DNA of 64,000 nt from an uncultured Clostridia bacterium (GCA_945949735.1 CAMFFO010000002.1:27851-91850); one strand, 5' to 3'; positions 18,480-28,583 are shown, numbered from the stretch's first letter. The notes: generated by a model from the letters alone, not told the origin. Numbers and translations: made by a program.

Positions 18480-19424
18480 ATGCAGCAGATTCCAGTCTAT
18501 GTCTTTACCGGGTTCCTGGATTCCGGAAAGACGAAATTCATCCAGGAGACCCTGGAGGACCCCCGGTTCAACGCCGGAGAGCGGACGCTGCTGCTTGTTT
18601 TTGAGGAGGGGGAGGAGGAATATGACTTCTCCACCTATCCTCACCAGAATGTGTTCCAGGAGGTTCTGGATCAGCAGACCGTGACCACAAAGGAGCTCCA
18701 GGCCCTGGCCAAAAAGTACAAGGCTCAGCGGGTTGTGGCGGAGCTCAACGGGATGCAGCAGGTGGGCGACCTCTATATGCGCTTCCCGGAGAACTGGGCC
18801 GTAGCTCAGGAGGTTATGTTTGCCGATTCCACCACCTTCCAGGCCTACAACGCCAATATGCGCAATCTGGTGATGGACAAGCTGGTGGGCGCCCAGATGG
18901 TGGTGTTCAACCGAATGACGCCTGGCCAGGATGTGATGCCGCTGCATAAGATCGCGAGAGCCGCCAACCGCCGGATCGACATCCTGTATGACTACACCGA
19001 CGGCACGACGCAAATGGACGACATCGCCGATCCGCTGCCCTTTGATATCAACGCTCCTGTGATTCAGATTCTGGATCAGGATTTTGCCCTCTGGTACCGG
19101 GATGTGACGGAGGAACCGGAGAAATATGACGGGAAAACCGTCTGCTTCAAGGCCCAGGTGGCCATGCTTCGGCGGAATAAGGATGGGATCTTTGCCCCGG
19201 GCCGGTTTGTGATGACCTGCTGTGTGGAGGATATCCAGTTCTGCGGCATTCCCTGCCGGTATGCGGAGGCGGCCAGTCTGGAATCCCGTTCCTGGGTGAT
19301 GGTCAGCGCAAAGATCAGCGCGGAGAAGCACCCGCTGTACAAGGGCGAGGTGGGCCCTGTGCTCACCGCCATCCGGGTAGACCGCAACGCAGAGCCCGCC
19401 GATCCGGATGTGGCAACGTTCTAG
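18480..19424 (+). CDS. degenerate G3E-type GTPase fused to a TIGR03943/YcgQ-like C-terminal domain
   Basis: VYVFTGFLDSGKTKFI Walker A, no GCxCC motif; C-terminal GKTVCFKAQV...APGRFVMTCCVEDIQFCGIPCRY resembles the YcgQ/TIGR03943 tail. Confidence 0.7.
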   Translation: MQQIPVYVFTGFLDSGKTKFIQETLEDPRFNAGERTLLLVFEEGEEEYDFSTYPHQNVFQEVLDQQTVTTKELQALAKKYKAQRVVAELNGMQQVGDLYMRFPENWAVAQEVMFADSTTFQAYNANMRNLVMDKLVGAQMVVFNRMTPGQDVMPLHKIARAANRRIDILYDYTDGTTQMDDIADPLPFDINAPVIQILDQDFALWYRDVTEEPEKYDGKTVCFKAQVAMLRRNKDGIFAPGRFVMTCCVEDIQFCGIPCRYAEAASLESRSWVMVSAKISAEKHPLYKGEVGPVLTAIRVDRNAEPADPDVATF

Positions 19425-19432
19425 ATAACAGC

Positions 19433-19464
19433 AAACCTCCGGGAACGGTGTTCCCGGAGGTTTT
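19433..19464. terminator. bidirectional terminator between convergent genes
   Basis: AAACCTCCGGGAAC-GGT-GTTCCCGGAGGTTTT. Confidence 0.8.
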
Positions 19465-19477
19465 GACATTGATACGC

Positions 19478-20056
19478 TCAGGTATCCATATCCTGAACCT
19501 TGGTGTTCTTCCCAAAGTAGGCAAGGATATAGCTGATGAAGGAGAAAATCAGAAAGCCGGTATCCACCAGAGCGATGGTGTTGACTGCGCCACGGGGAAT
19601 GCCAGGGAAAAGCACCAGGGCGATGAGGCTGACAAACAAAATGGTGGTGCAGATTTTTCCCGCCATCAACGCGCCCGGAAGCATTTTGCCCTTGCGGAAG
19701 TGAATGATCCCCACGATGAGCTGAAAGCCCTCCTTGATGACGAAAAGCACCAGCACGGGACGCAGCACCGGGTAATGGACGGACAGGCACAATGTCAGGG
19801 AAAACTGGGTCGCTTTGTCCGCAAGCGGATCCAGAACCTTGCCGACCGTGGAAATCATGTGGAAGCGGCGGGCGATTTTGCCGTCGATGAGATCCGTCAC
19901 GCAGGATACCGCGAGGATCGCTCCCGCCACATAATACTGCCAGTCCTCTTCCGCGTTCAGGTAGACGGTAATATACACAGGAATCAGCGCCAGACGGAAC
20001 AGGCTCAGCAGATTCGGGATGGTGAAAACTTCCTTTTTCCAGTCTTTGATATACAT
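19478..20056 (-). CDS. CDP-alcohol phosphatidyltransferase (PgsA-like)
   Basis: TIPNLLSLFRLALIPVY; SCVTDLIDGKIARRFHMISTVGKVLDPLADK (CDP-OH-P motif). Confidence 0.85.
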   Translation of the reverse strand: MYIKDWKKEVFTIPNLLSLFRLALIPVYITVYLNAEEDWQYYVAGAILAVSCVTDLIDGKIARRFHMISTVGKVLDPLADKATQFSLTLCLSVHYPVLRPVLVLFVIKEGFQLIVGIIHFRKGKMLPGALMAGKICTTILFVSLIALVLFPGIPRGAVNTIALVDTGFLIFSFISYILAYFGKNTKVQDMDT

Positions 20057-20216
20057 GGGTTTCTCCTCCGGTGGGCAGTTGGGGTTATAATTGCCATATT
20101 AGCGTATTATAGACAGATTTGAGAACATTATCAAGTATGGGGAGAGAAAATGGGCAAAAATTCATAAAATGGAAATAAATAGGTGATTTGCATCCGGTTT
20201 CTCTCCTGGCGTGGAA

Positions 20217-20446
20217 AATTGTTGTTTGTGTGTTCTTTGCTGTCATTGCGAGCCAGTGCGCTTGAGTGGCGTGGCAATCCCCCGGTTAGTGGGGAAATGT
20301 ATCGACAACTACCCCACAGAGCGGAAAACCTTGCGATTATTGGCAGAAATCGTTACCTGGCTCCTCTCAACGGGGGGATTGCCACACCAGTCTGCGGACT
20401 GGTTCGCAATGATAGCTTCTTTTTTAGTACGCTAAACAACAATTTA
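20217..20446. repeat. palindromic element family B, copy 2
   Basis: AAATTGTTGTTTG...TAAACAACAATTTA with TGTCATTGCGAGCCAG...GGCAATCCCCC arms. Confidence 0.85.
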
Positions 20447-20492
20447 TCTGCGTGATACGACATGGAGACAGGCTTTCGGTATTGTTCGGTTT

Positions 20493-21020
20493 TTATGGAC
20501 GATAGCGGCTGGCGGCAAGGGGATAGTGGAGCGCCAGGTGCTTCCAGGTGATCTTATCCAGCTCTCCGGTCATGGGAAGGCTGCTGAGGGCCTGCAGCGT
20601 GGCGATGGAATCCGCTGTGGCTTCGTCCAGAAGTCCTCCCTGGGAGGGAAGGGGGATGCTGTGATAGACCTGGGAGAGTACCGTCAGCATGGCCTGGGCC
20701 AGGTACAGATTCGGGTGAACCTCCCCCTTGCAGATGACCTGCCCGGGGGCTAAGAGAATATCCAGGGGCTGGGCTGAGGTGACCCGGATCAGGGCTGGGT
20801 TACAATGACGGACAATGGCTTCCCAGGTGGGAAGATCCGTCACCCCGGTGACGCCGAGGCCGTGGCGGCGCTGAAAATGCGACACGGCCGCCATGGTTTC
20901 GGGGCCGTAGATCCCGTCGGGAACCAGCGTGGGATGGCTGGGGTCATCCTCCGCGATGACCCGGAGCATGGTTTGCAGCGCCCGGATGGGCTGGCCGACA
21001 AAGGATTCGGTTGGTCTCAT
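20493..21020 (-). CDS. peptidoglycan-binding domain protein
   Basis: VPDGIYGPETMAAVSHFQRRHGLGVTGVTDLPTWEAI (PG_binding_1). Confidence 0.8.
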   Translation of the reverse strand: MRPTESFVGQPIRALQTMLRVIAEDDPSHPTLVPDGIYGPETMAAVSHFQRRHGLGVTGVTDLPTWEAIVRHCNPALIRVTSAQPLDILLAPGQVICKGEVHPNLYLAQAMLTVLSQVYHSIPLPSQGGLLDEATADSIATLQALSSLPMTGELDKITWKHLALHYPLAASRYRP

Positions 21021-22249
21021 CGTACCGCCTCCTGACTGACTGGATCCTGGTTCCCCATGCTCAGGGAGTTTCCGGGGAACTGGGTCATGGTTGAGGTTCG
21101 GGAATACCGGTTGCGGGGGTTGTTTCCGCTGATGATTGCGGAGGTGAAGGGGAAGCTCTCCGGGTCACGCCAGGAGATGGCTTCAATGCCGGAGAACTGC
21201 TCGTAGATCCCGTCCCAGGTTTCCGCGTTCACAACCCCGGTCTGAGGAAGCCCAAAGCGGCGTTGGGCGGCGAGTACCGCGTTCTCGGTGGCGGAGCCGA
21301 AAATCCCATCCACTGTTACCGGAGGTATTTCCGGGATGTAGGCCGAGAGCACCGAGAGCATATACTGAAGATGCTCCACCTTTACCCCGGTATCTCCCCG
21401 GCTGATGGGGTTTGTGGTGGCCCAGGAGATGGAATAGAACCGCTGGCCTTGGCTGCGCAGCTCCGAAAGGGAGGTAACGGCTGTGTAAATCCGGACGAGG
21501 GCGTACCAGGTGGCCTTTCCTACCACACCGTCCGGCTCCAGACCAAAGACCTCCTGGAACCGACGAACCGCCGCCTCGGTCTGGGCGCCGAAGATTCCGT
21601 CCACCGGGGAGATTTTTGGGATGGATGGGTAGTTCTGTGAGATCCGGTTCAGGGATGCCTGAACCACCACCACGCTGGGGCCGGAAAAGCCCCGGCGCAG
21701 GGCAATGCCGGGGTAGGAGGAGGTGATTCCCCGGATGGGGGCATCGGTGACGATTTCCACGTCCCCATAGTAGCTCCTGAGAATCTGGGTGGAGTTGTAG
21801 CCCTGCTTGGCAAGGTTTTGACTGCCCCACTGGCTCAGTCCCTCGCAGGTGACGGTGGTTCCGTTGCAGAATTTGGCGGCCAAGGGCTCCACGAAGCCGG
21901 GACGGCGGAGATAGTCGTTGAACAGATCGTCCACCAGCCGGGCCACATTGGTAAAATAGCTCCGTCCGTTGACAAAGAATTGGTCGTAGGCCGTGGAGCT
22001 GGTGATGTCAAAATCATAGCCCCGGCTGCGGTAGAACTCGGTGTACACCCGGTTCAGTGCGAAGGATACGATGGCCAGAATGTTGGCCCGGAGGGCGCTT
22101 TCCTCCCAGGTGGGATAGATCTCGCTGGAGGCTACGTTCTTGACATAGTCGATAAAGCTGACGGTCACGTTCTGGGCATCGGAGCCCGGCGCGCCCAGGT
22201 GAACCGTAATCCGCTGGGGTACATAGGGCGTTACAGGGGGCATAGGCAC
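21017..22249 (-). CDS. SpoIID-like N-terminal region with two peptidoglycan-binding repeats
   Basis: N-terminus VSFIDYVKNVASSEIYPTWEESALRANILAIVSFALNR...SQWGSQNLAKQGYNSTQILRSYYGDVEIV plus two PGB_1 repeats. Confidence 0.78.
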   Translation of the reverse strand: MPMPPVTPYVPQRITVHLGAPGSDAQNVTVSFIDYVKNVASSEIYPTWEESALRANILAIVSFALNRVYTEFYRSRGYDFDITSSTAYDQFFVNGRSYFTNVARLVDDLFNDYLRRPGFVEPLAAKFCNGTTVTCEGLSQWGSQNLAKQGYNSTQILRSYYGDVEIVTDAPIRGITSSYPGIALRRGFSGPSVVVVQASLNRISQNYPSIPKISPVDGIFGAQTEAAVRRFQEVFGLEPDGVVGKATWYALVRIYTAVTSLSELRSQGQRFYSISWATTNPISRGDTGVKVEHLQYMLSVLSAYIPEIPPVTVDGIFGSATENAVLAAQRRFGLPQTGVVNAETWDGIYEQFSGIEAISWRDPESFPFTSAIISGNNPRNRYSRTSTMTQFPGNSLSMGNQDPVSQEAVR

Positions 22250-22252
22250 CTC

Positions 22253-22633
22253 CTACAGGTTCTGGGGCGGCGTGTTGAAGATGATGTTCTGGCTCCAGGA
22301 TTGGGGAAGCTCCGCAAGGGGGATCATCTCCAAATTCTGCAAGGTGGTGGTATCCGCGAATACCTGAAGGTTCTCCGATTCGATCTGTTCATAGCCCTTC
22401 AGATGAGCGTACAGATTCACGGAGGTGAAGGGCTTCTCCCCGGGGTCCGGGGACTGGCTCTCCGCCAGATCCGGTACCGGAATCTCGATGGGGGCAATCT
22501 GACCGCTGCGATCCGTCAGACGCATGGCAATCGCCGTTCCGTCGGTGGATGTGACGGCTATGGCCACATTTTCCAGAGGAAGCTGGGCATAGCTGGAGTA
22601 GGCGTGTACCTGTATGTAGCCTGTGGCAGGCAT
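22253..22633 (-). CDS. conserved hypothetical protein in the PG-binding operon
   Basis: MPATGYIQVHAYSSYAQLPLENVAIAVTSTDGTAIAMRLTDRSGQI; ends just before the next gene. Confidence 0.6.
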   Translation of the reverse strand: MPATGYIQVHAYSSYAQLPLENVAIAVTSTDGTAIAMRLTDRSGQIAPIEIPVPDLAESQSPDPGEKPFTSVNLYAHLKGYEQIESENLQVFADTTTLQNLEMIPLAELPQSWSQNIIFNTPPQNL

Positions 22634-22707
22634 GAAATCCCTCCTTATGGCGTTCTGGATTATTATATGCGGCGAAGGGGAATTCGGTTCCGCCACGGGC
22701 CTTTCCG

Positions 22708-23136
22708 TTATAGGAAGCTCTGCATCTGGCGAATGTTGGCGGTTTCGCAGTCCAGGAGCTTCTGGGATAGGGTTCTGATTTTTTCGTCCGGTTGGGGAAA
22801 CTGGTGGAGGTTTTTCAGACCCTTGATCATCCCCTTGGTATTGCCCTGGATCATCATGTCTGCGATCCGGGAATCGCAGTTTCCCCGGCTCAGCTTCATC
22901 CGGGTCATGGCGTCCGTCATGAAGCGGAGCGCGGGATCCAGCTCCTCCACCTCCCAGCCCCGCTGAGAGGCGATTGCGTGAGCTTCGCTTTCAATGGCGT
23001 CATACTCCCGGAGCTGGGATTCCAGCGCCTTGCGCAGGCCCGGACGCATACTGGCGTTTAGACAGCTCCGGATCCCAAGCTGACCCATTTGGGTGGTTTT
23101 CAGAAGAGAGGACAGTATTTCCTTCCCGTTTTTCAT
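22708..23136 (-). CDS. hypothetical helical protein (DUF2383-like)
   Basis: 142 aa, predominantly helical; DAMTRMKLSRGNCDSRIADMMIQGNTKGM. Confidence 0.5.
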   Translation of the reverse strand: MKNGKEILSSLLKTTQMGQLGIRSCLNASMRPGLRKALESQLREYDAIESEAHAIASQRGWEVEELDPALRFMTDAMTRMKLSRGNCDSRIADMMIQGNTKGMIKGLKNLHQFPQPDEKIRTLSQKLLDCETANIRQMQSFL

Positions 23137-23244
23137 GCTGCATCACCTGGGAGCAGTATGCCCCGGCCCCGCAAAAATCATTCACCCGGGAATACTCCCC
23201 GTTTTTCCGGCATAGGCTATGCGGACGGAAAGGATGTGTTGGGT

Positions 23245-25068
23245 ATGTGCGCAATCGCGGGAGCCGTTGGGCTTAGGGTGGACGCGGACACCGGGAAGAA
23301 GATGCTGGGCACCATGGTTCGCAGGGGGCCGGATGGGGAGGGGGTCTTTCGGCAGGGGGAATGCTGCCTGCTCCACAGACGGCTTGCTGTCATCGATCCA
23401 AGGGGTGGTGCACAGCCCATGGAGCTCCGCTGGGCGGGAGAAAGGTACGTGCTGGTCTACAATGGGGAGCTGTACAACACGGATTCCCTTCGCCGGGAGC
23501 TGGAGGGCCTTGGGCACCGCTTCCTGGGACACTCGGACACCGAGGTGGTGCTTCACGCCTATGCGGAATACGGGGAAGCGTGTCTGGAGCACTTCAACGG
23601 GATTTTTGCATTTGCCGTCTGGGAAACTGTTCGGGAATCGTTGTTCCTGGCCAGAGACAGGATTGGGGTAAAGCCCCTGTTTTATCTGCTTCACCGGGAG
23701 GGCCTGCTCTTCGCCTCGGAGATGAAAACCATTCTGGCGTACCCCGGGGTTCGGGCGGAGCTGGATGAAACCGGCGCGGCACAGCTGATTCTGATGGGCC
23801 CCGGCAGGCTGCCCGGCAGCGGCGTGTTCCGGGGGATGCAGGAGCTGGAAAGCGGCTGCTGTGCCCGGTTCGAGGGAGGGCGTCTGCAGCGCCGCCGGTA
23901 CTGGAAGCTAAAGGATCGGGAGCACCGGGATTCCTTTGAGGAAACCGCCCAGCGGGTACGGGAGCTGGTCACCGACGCCATTCGCAGCCAGATGGTATCC
24001 GATGTCCCCATCGGAACCTTCCTGTCCGGCGGGCTGGATTCCAGCATCATCAGCGCCATCTGCGCCGGGGAGATGGCCAAGCGGGGGGAGCGGCTTCGAA
24101 CCTTCAGCGTGGACTACCGGGACAACGACCGGTATTTTCAGCCCGGGAAATTCCAGCCCAATTCCGACGGACACTTCATCCGCGTGATGGAGGAGGCCCT
24201 GAATTCCAGGCACAGCCGGACGGTGCTGAGCCCCCGGGATCTGGCGGACTGCCTGGAGGAGGCGACCATTGCCCGGGATCTGCCTGGAATGGCGGATGTG
24301 GATTTCTCCCTGCTGGCCTTCTGCCGGGAGATCCGAAGGGATGTGACGGTGGCCCTCTCCGGCGAGTGTGCCGATGAGATTTTTGGAGGATATCCCTGGT
24401 ACAGAGACCCGGAGGTGCGGGCACTGGAGGGGTTCCCCTGGGCCCAGAACACCCGGACGCGGGCATCGCTGCTGGGAGAGGGCCTGCGGGGACGGTTGAA
24501 TCCGGAAGAATTTGTCATGGATGCCTACCGGAAAACCTGCCGGGAAAGTGACATTTTGCCGGGGGTGTCTGCGCAGGAACGGCGGATGAAGGAAATGGTG
24601 AACCTGAATTTCAACTGGTTCATGCAGACCCTGCTGGATCGGAAGGATCGAATGAGTATGTACTGCTCCCTGGAGGTGCGGGTGCCCTTCTGCGATTACC
24701 GGATTGCGGAATACCTGTACGGCGTTCCCTGGGAGTACAAGGATTACAGGGGCCAGGAAAAGGGCCTTCTGCGCTATGCCATGCGGGGGCTGCTGCCGGA
24801 GGAGGTGCTGTACCGGAAGAAAAGCCCCTATCCCAAGACCTTCGACCCGGAGTATGAGCGGATCATGGATAGCCGACTCCGGCGGACGCTGAACCGGGGG
24901 GATTCGCCCCTGGAGGCACTGGTGGACAGGGAAGCTCTGGAAACGCTGCTGGATGAGGAAAGCCCTTGGCCATGGTATGGACAACTGATGCGCCGCCCTC
25001 AAACCATGGCCTACTTTTTGCAGCTGGATTTCTGGCTGCGGCATTACAATGTGCAGCTATTGTTTTAG
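23245..25068 (+). CDS. asnB: asparagine synthase (glutamine-hydrolysing)
   Basis: MCAIAG N-terminal Cys; class II GATase plus synthase PP-loop SGGLDSSIISA. Confidence 0.93.
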   Translation: MCAIAGAVGLRVDADTGKKMLGTMVRRGPDGEGVFRQGECCLLHRRLAVIDPRGGAQPMELRWAGERYVLVYNGELYNTDSLRRELEGLGHRFLGHSDTEVVLHAYAEYGEACLEHFNGIFAFAVWETVRESLFLARDRIGVKPLFYLLHREGLLFASEMKTILAYPGVRAELDETGAAQLILMGPGRLPGSGVFRGMQELESGCCARFEGGRLQRRRYWKLKDREHRDSFEETAQRVRELVTDAIRSQMVSDVPIGTFLSGGLDSSIISAICAGEMAKRGERLRTFSVDYRDNDRYFQPGKFQPNSDGHFIRVMEEALNSRHSRTVLSPRDLADCLEEATIARDLPGMADVDFSLLAFCREIRRDVTVALSGECADEIFGGYPWYRDPEVRALEGFPWAQNTRTRASLLGEGLRGRLNPEEFVMDAYRKTCRESDILPGVSAQERRMKEMVNLNFNWFMQTLLDRKDRMSMYCSLEVRVPFCDYRIAEYLYGVPWEYKDYRGQEKGLLRYAMRGLLPEEVLYRKKSPYPKTFDPEYERIMDSRLRRTLNRGDSPLEALVDREALETLLDEESPWPWYGQLMRRPQTMAYFLQLDFWLRHYNVQLLF

Positions 25069-25133
25069 CGCCTGTTTCTTGACGCATAGGATGTTTCGTG
25101 GTAGAATAAAAAAATCCAGGAGAAGCGCAGTGG

Positions 25134-25367
25134 TAAATTATTGTTTGAAAAAATGCTGTCATTGCGAACCAGTCCGCAGACTGGTGTGGCAATCCCCCGG
25201 TTGAAAGGAACCAGGTAACGATTACCACCAAGAATTGTTGCAACTCCCATTCTTTAGGGTACTTTTCGGTACATTTCCCCTCTAACCGGGGGATTGCCAC
25301 GACCAGTGTGCGCACTGGTCTCGCAATGACAGAAAACTTTGGGGCAAAGCCGCTAAACAACAATTTA
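25134..25367. repeat. palindromic element family B, copy 3
   Basis: TAAATTATTGTTTG...TAAACAACAATTTA. Confidence 0.87.
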
Positions 25368-25450
25368 TCGCAGAATACAGCTTTCCTCTGACTTGAGGTT
25401 TGTTTGAAAGGATCCCGCGCCGATGGTGTGGGAGGAATAGGAGAAGCGAT

Positions 25451-26863
25451 ATGCGTAAGACAAAAATAATCTGCACCATCGGCCCATCCAGTGCCAATGA
25501 GGAGACTTTGACCCAGATGTGCCTTGCCGGTATGAATGTGGCGCGGCTGAACTTTTCCCACGGCACCCATGCCGAGCATAAGGAGAAGATGGACCTGGTG
25601 AAGAAGGTTCGGGAAAAGCTGAATCTGCCCATTGCCATCATGCTGGATACCAAGGGGCCGGAGTATCGTATCCGAACCTTCCAGGGCGGAAAGGTGGAGG
25701 TGAAGGAGGGCGACCCGTTTACCTTTACCACCGAGGATATTCAGGGAGACCGGACGCGGGTTTCTGTGAATTATGCCGGATTGATCCGGGATCTTTCCGT
25801 GGGGGATCGGATTCTGGTGAACAATGGTCTGGTGGTCTTTGAGGTGGAGAAGCTGAAAGGATCCGAGGCCATCTGCCGCACCCTGGTGGGCGGCGTTCTC
25901 AGTGACCGGAAAAGCATGAGCTTTCCCAACAAGGTCATGTCCGGCCCCTTCCTGTCGGAGCAGGACAAGGCGGATCTGCTGTTCGGAATTGAAAATGACG
26001 TGGATTTCGTGGCGGCCTCCTTCGTGTCCACCAAGGCCGATGCGGTATCCCTGCGGGAGTTCCTGAATGCCCACGGCGGTGAGCACATCGACATCATTGC
26101 CAAGATCGAGAACCAGTCCGGTGTGGACAATATTGAGGGAATATGTGAGGCCTGCGAGGGCATTATGATTGCCCGGGGCGACCTGGGGGTGGAGATTCCC
26201 TTTGTGGAGGTTCCCGCTATTCAGAAGCTGCTGATCAACAAGTGCCGGATGCTGGGCAAGCGGGTAATCACTGCCACGGAGATGCTGGAATCCATGATCT
26301 ACAATCCCCGCCCCACCCGTGCGGAGATTTCGGACGTGGCCAATGCGGTGTATGACGGCAGCAGTGCGGTCATGCTCTCCGGGGAGTCCGCCGCGGGCAA
26401 GTACCCGGTGGAGGCAGTTCGGAACATGGCGCAGATCTGTGAGTACACGGAAAAGCATACCAGCTACCGCAAGCGGTTTTATAACGCGGAGTTCCGCATC
26501 CGGGACAATCTGGATGCCATTTCTCACGCAACCTGCGCCATGGCCATTGACGTGGATGCCAAGGCCATCGTGGTTTGTTCCGTATCCGGAAAAACCGCCC
26601 GCCTGGTCAGCCGGTTCCGCTGTCCGGTGGATATCATCGGCATGACCACCGACCCCAAGGTCTGGCGGAAGCTGGCGCTCAGCTGGGGTGTCACCCCCAC
26701 TCTGAGCGAGGCCTTCACCAGCATGGACGTGATGTTCCACTATGCCCGAAACAGCGCAAGGGATATCCTGAAGCTCAGCTCGGGGGATAATGTGGTTCTC
26801 ACAGGCGGCCCTATCAACGGCAAAAGCGGAAACACCAATACCATCAAGGTCGAGCAGATTTAA
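25451..26863 (+). CDS. pyk: pyruvate kinase
   Basis: MRKTKIICTIGPSSANEETL...IMLDTKGPEYRIRTF...GIMIARGDLGVEIPFVEVPAIQK. Confidence 0.95.
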   Translation: MRKTKIICTIGPSSANEETLTQMCLAGMNVARLNFSHGTHAEHKEKMDLVKKVREKLNLPIAIMLDTKGPEYRIRTFQGGKVEVKEGDPFTFTTEDIQGDRTRVSVNYAGLIRDLSVGDRILVNNGLVVFEVEKLKGSEAICRTLVGGVLSDRKSMSFPNKVMSGPFLSEQDKADLLFGIENDVDFVAASFVSTKADAVSLREFLNAHGGEHIDIIAKIENQSGVDNIEGICEACEGIMIARGDLGVEIPFVEVPAIQKLLINKCRMLGKRVITATEMLESMIYNPRPTRAEISDVANAVYDGSSAVMLSGESAAGKYPVEAVRNMAQICEYTEKHTSYRKRFYNAEFRIRDNLDAISHATCAMAIDVDAKAIVVCSVSGKTARLVSRFRCPVDIIGMTTDPKVWRKLALSWGVTPTLSEAFTSMDVMFHYARNSARDILKLSSGDNVVLTGGPINGKSGNTNTIKVEQI

Positions 26864-26868
26864 TCATC

Positions 26869-26906
26869 CGCCTCCCCGGAAATTTTTCGGGGAGGCGTTC
26901 TTTTTT
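26869..26906 (+). terminator. pyk terminator
   Basis: CGCCTCCCCGGAAATTTTTCGGGGAGGCGTTCTTTTTT. Confidence 0.85.
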
Positions 26907-27023
26907 CACCAAATGGAAGTGGCAAAATTCGGCAAATTCAACACATGAAATTTGACGGGAATTGTGTTATTATATAGTCAATTAAGGGATGATGGCCGGT
27001 TTTTTCAGGGGGAGGAATTTGAA

Positions 27024-27542
27024 ATGTATCAGATTGGCGACCGCCTTGTGTATGGAGTTCACGGAGTATGCCAGGTGGCTCGTGAGGAGCAGCGCAGAGT
27101 AGACGGGAAGGAATTGACCTACCTGGTTCTGGAGCCTGTGGGGCAGCGCGGCGCGTGCTATCTTGTCCCGATCCAGAACCCTTCCGCCATGAAACGGCTT
27201 CGTCCTCTTCAGAACCGGAACGCCATGGAACAGCTGCTGCGCTCCGGCCCGGAGCTGCCGGATGCCTGGATTCCGGAGGAGCCCGTCAGAAAACAGCGCT
27301 ATCGGGAGTACATTGCCAGCGCGGATGTGGAAAGCCTGATTCGCATGATCTGCTCGTTATACCGTCACAGGGAGCTGCAGCGCGCTTCCGGGAAGAAATG
27401 TCATGTCAGCGACGAGAACTTCCTCCGGGATGCGGAGAAACTCCTGTCCGGTGAGGTGGCTGCGGTGATGGGGCTGGAGGAGGATCAGGCGAAAAATCTG
27501 ATCCGGAGCAGGCTCAGAATCTCTGACCGGACAACCGGATAA
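27024..27542 (+). CDS. CarD family transcriptional regulator
   Basis: MYQIGDRLVYGVHGVCQV...YLVLEPVGQRGACYLVPIQNP; 172 aa. Confidence 0.88.
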   Translation: MYQIGDRLVYGVHGVCQVAREEQRRVDGKELTYLVLEPVGQRGACYLVPIQNPSAMKRLRPLQNRNAMEQLLRSGPELPDAWIPEEPVRKQRYREYIASADVESLIRMICSLYRHRELQRASGKKCHVSDENFLRDAEKLLSGEVAAVMGLEEDQAKNLIRSRLRISDRTTG

Positions 27543-27548
27543 TACAAA

Positions 27549-27574
27549 GAAAACGCCCCGTGAGGGGCGTTTCT
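27549..27574. terminator. intrinsic terminator between convergent genes
   Basis: GAAAACGCCCCGTGAGGGGCGTTTCTC. Confidence 0.7.
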
Positions 27575-27595
27575 CGTTGCGCGGGAGAACCCGCC

Positions 27596-28237
27596 TCACA
27601 GCGTCTGGAGAATGCTCAAAAGCTCATCCATGGTCGCTGCGATGGCGGCGGCTCCCGCTTTTTTCATTTCTTCCACACTGCCATAACCCCAAGCGACGCC
27701 TACCGCAGGGATTCCGTGGGCGGCGGCCCCCAGAATGTCAAATACTGTGTCCCCGACCATGACCATCGGTTCCTCGGTTCCGTGCTGCTGAAGCAGATAG
27801 GCGATCACCGCGTCCTTACTGCTGCGGGAGCGATCCAGGGAGGCTCCACAGATACGGTCAAAGAAGTGCGCCAGGTCAAAGTGTTCCAGAATTTCCACGG
27901 ACATATCCTCGGGCTTGGAGGTGGCGACAAACAGCCGATGGCCCTGGGCACGAAGCTGCTCCAGAAGCTCCCGGATGCCGGGATAGGGGGTGTTTTCAAA
28001 TTTTCCGATGGGCACATACCGGCTGCGGTAGATCCGGATGGCCTCATCTACCTGATCCTCCGGGACTCCGAATTGCCGGAAGGTATCGTGAAGCGGGGGG
28101 CCGATAAAGACCCGCAGAGCGTCCCGCGGGGGAATGGGAATTCCGAAGCGTTCCAGGGCCAAGGCCGCGCAGTTCATGATTCCCTCGCCGGAATCTGTCA
28201 GGGTTCCGTCCAGATCGAAAAGAATGCTTTTGGGCAT
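27596..28237 (-). CDS. HAD family hydrolase (phosphoglycolate phosphatase-like)
   Basis: MPKSILFDLDGTLTDSGEGIMNCAALALERFG...MVMVGDTVFDILGAAAHGIPAVGVAWGYG. Confidence 0.88.
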   Translation of the reverse strand: MPKSILFDLDGTLTDSGEGIMNCAALALERFGIPIPPRDALRVFIGPPLHDTFRQFGVPEDQVDEAIRIYRSRYVPIGKFENTPYPGIRELLEQLRAQGHRLFVATSKPEDMSVEILEHFDLAHFFDRICGASLDRSRSSKDAVIAYLLQQHGTEEPMVMVGDTVFDILGAAAHGIPAVGVAWGYGSVEEMKKAGAAAIAATMDELLSILQTL

Positions 28238-28583
28238 AATTACCTCCTGTGGATTCTTCCGGACAGGAAAAGGGCTGGCGGATAAAAAGCCGGCCTTTTC
28301 CGCCCCGGGAGAATGTCTTTTTCCCATGATAGTGGATTTGCAGAAAAATGTCAATGGATTCCATGGCTTCCGGGCCGTTTTCCGGAGAATCCCCCCAGTC
28401 AAACATCTTTTTAGAAAATCAGCGTCCAGAGCCTGATTTCGCCAGCAGGTGACAGCGGCTTCGTGTTAGAATCGGGACGTATCCGGGATATACAGCAATT
28501 CTCTCAGAAAAGCGGCGCGAAGAGGGAGTTGGTCTGCCGCTTTGCGCCGCAAAGCCATTTTATTTTCAGAAAGGATGGATTCT

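Noticed and set aside
17226-19790. 854-aa minus-strand ORF
   Set aside because: Antisense to two clear GTPase genes; low-complexity VMVMVMMMVLMI stretch is the complement of the His/Asp repeat. Spurious.
20183-20455. Small ORF over family B repeat
   Set aside because: Repeat-derived reading frame, not a gene.
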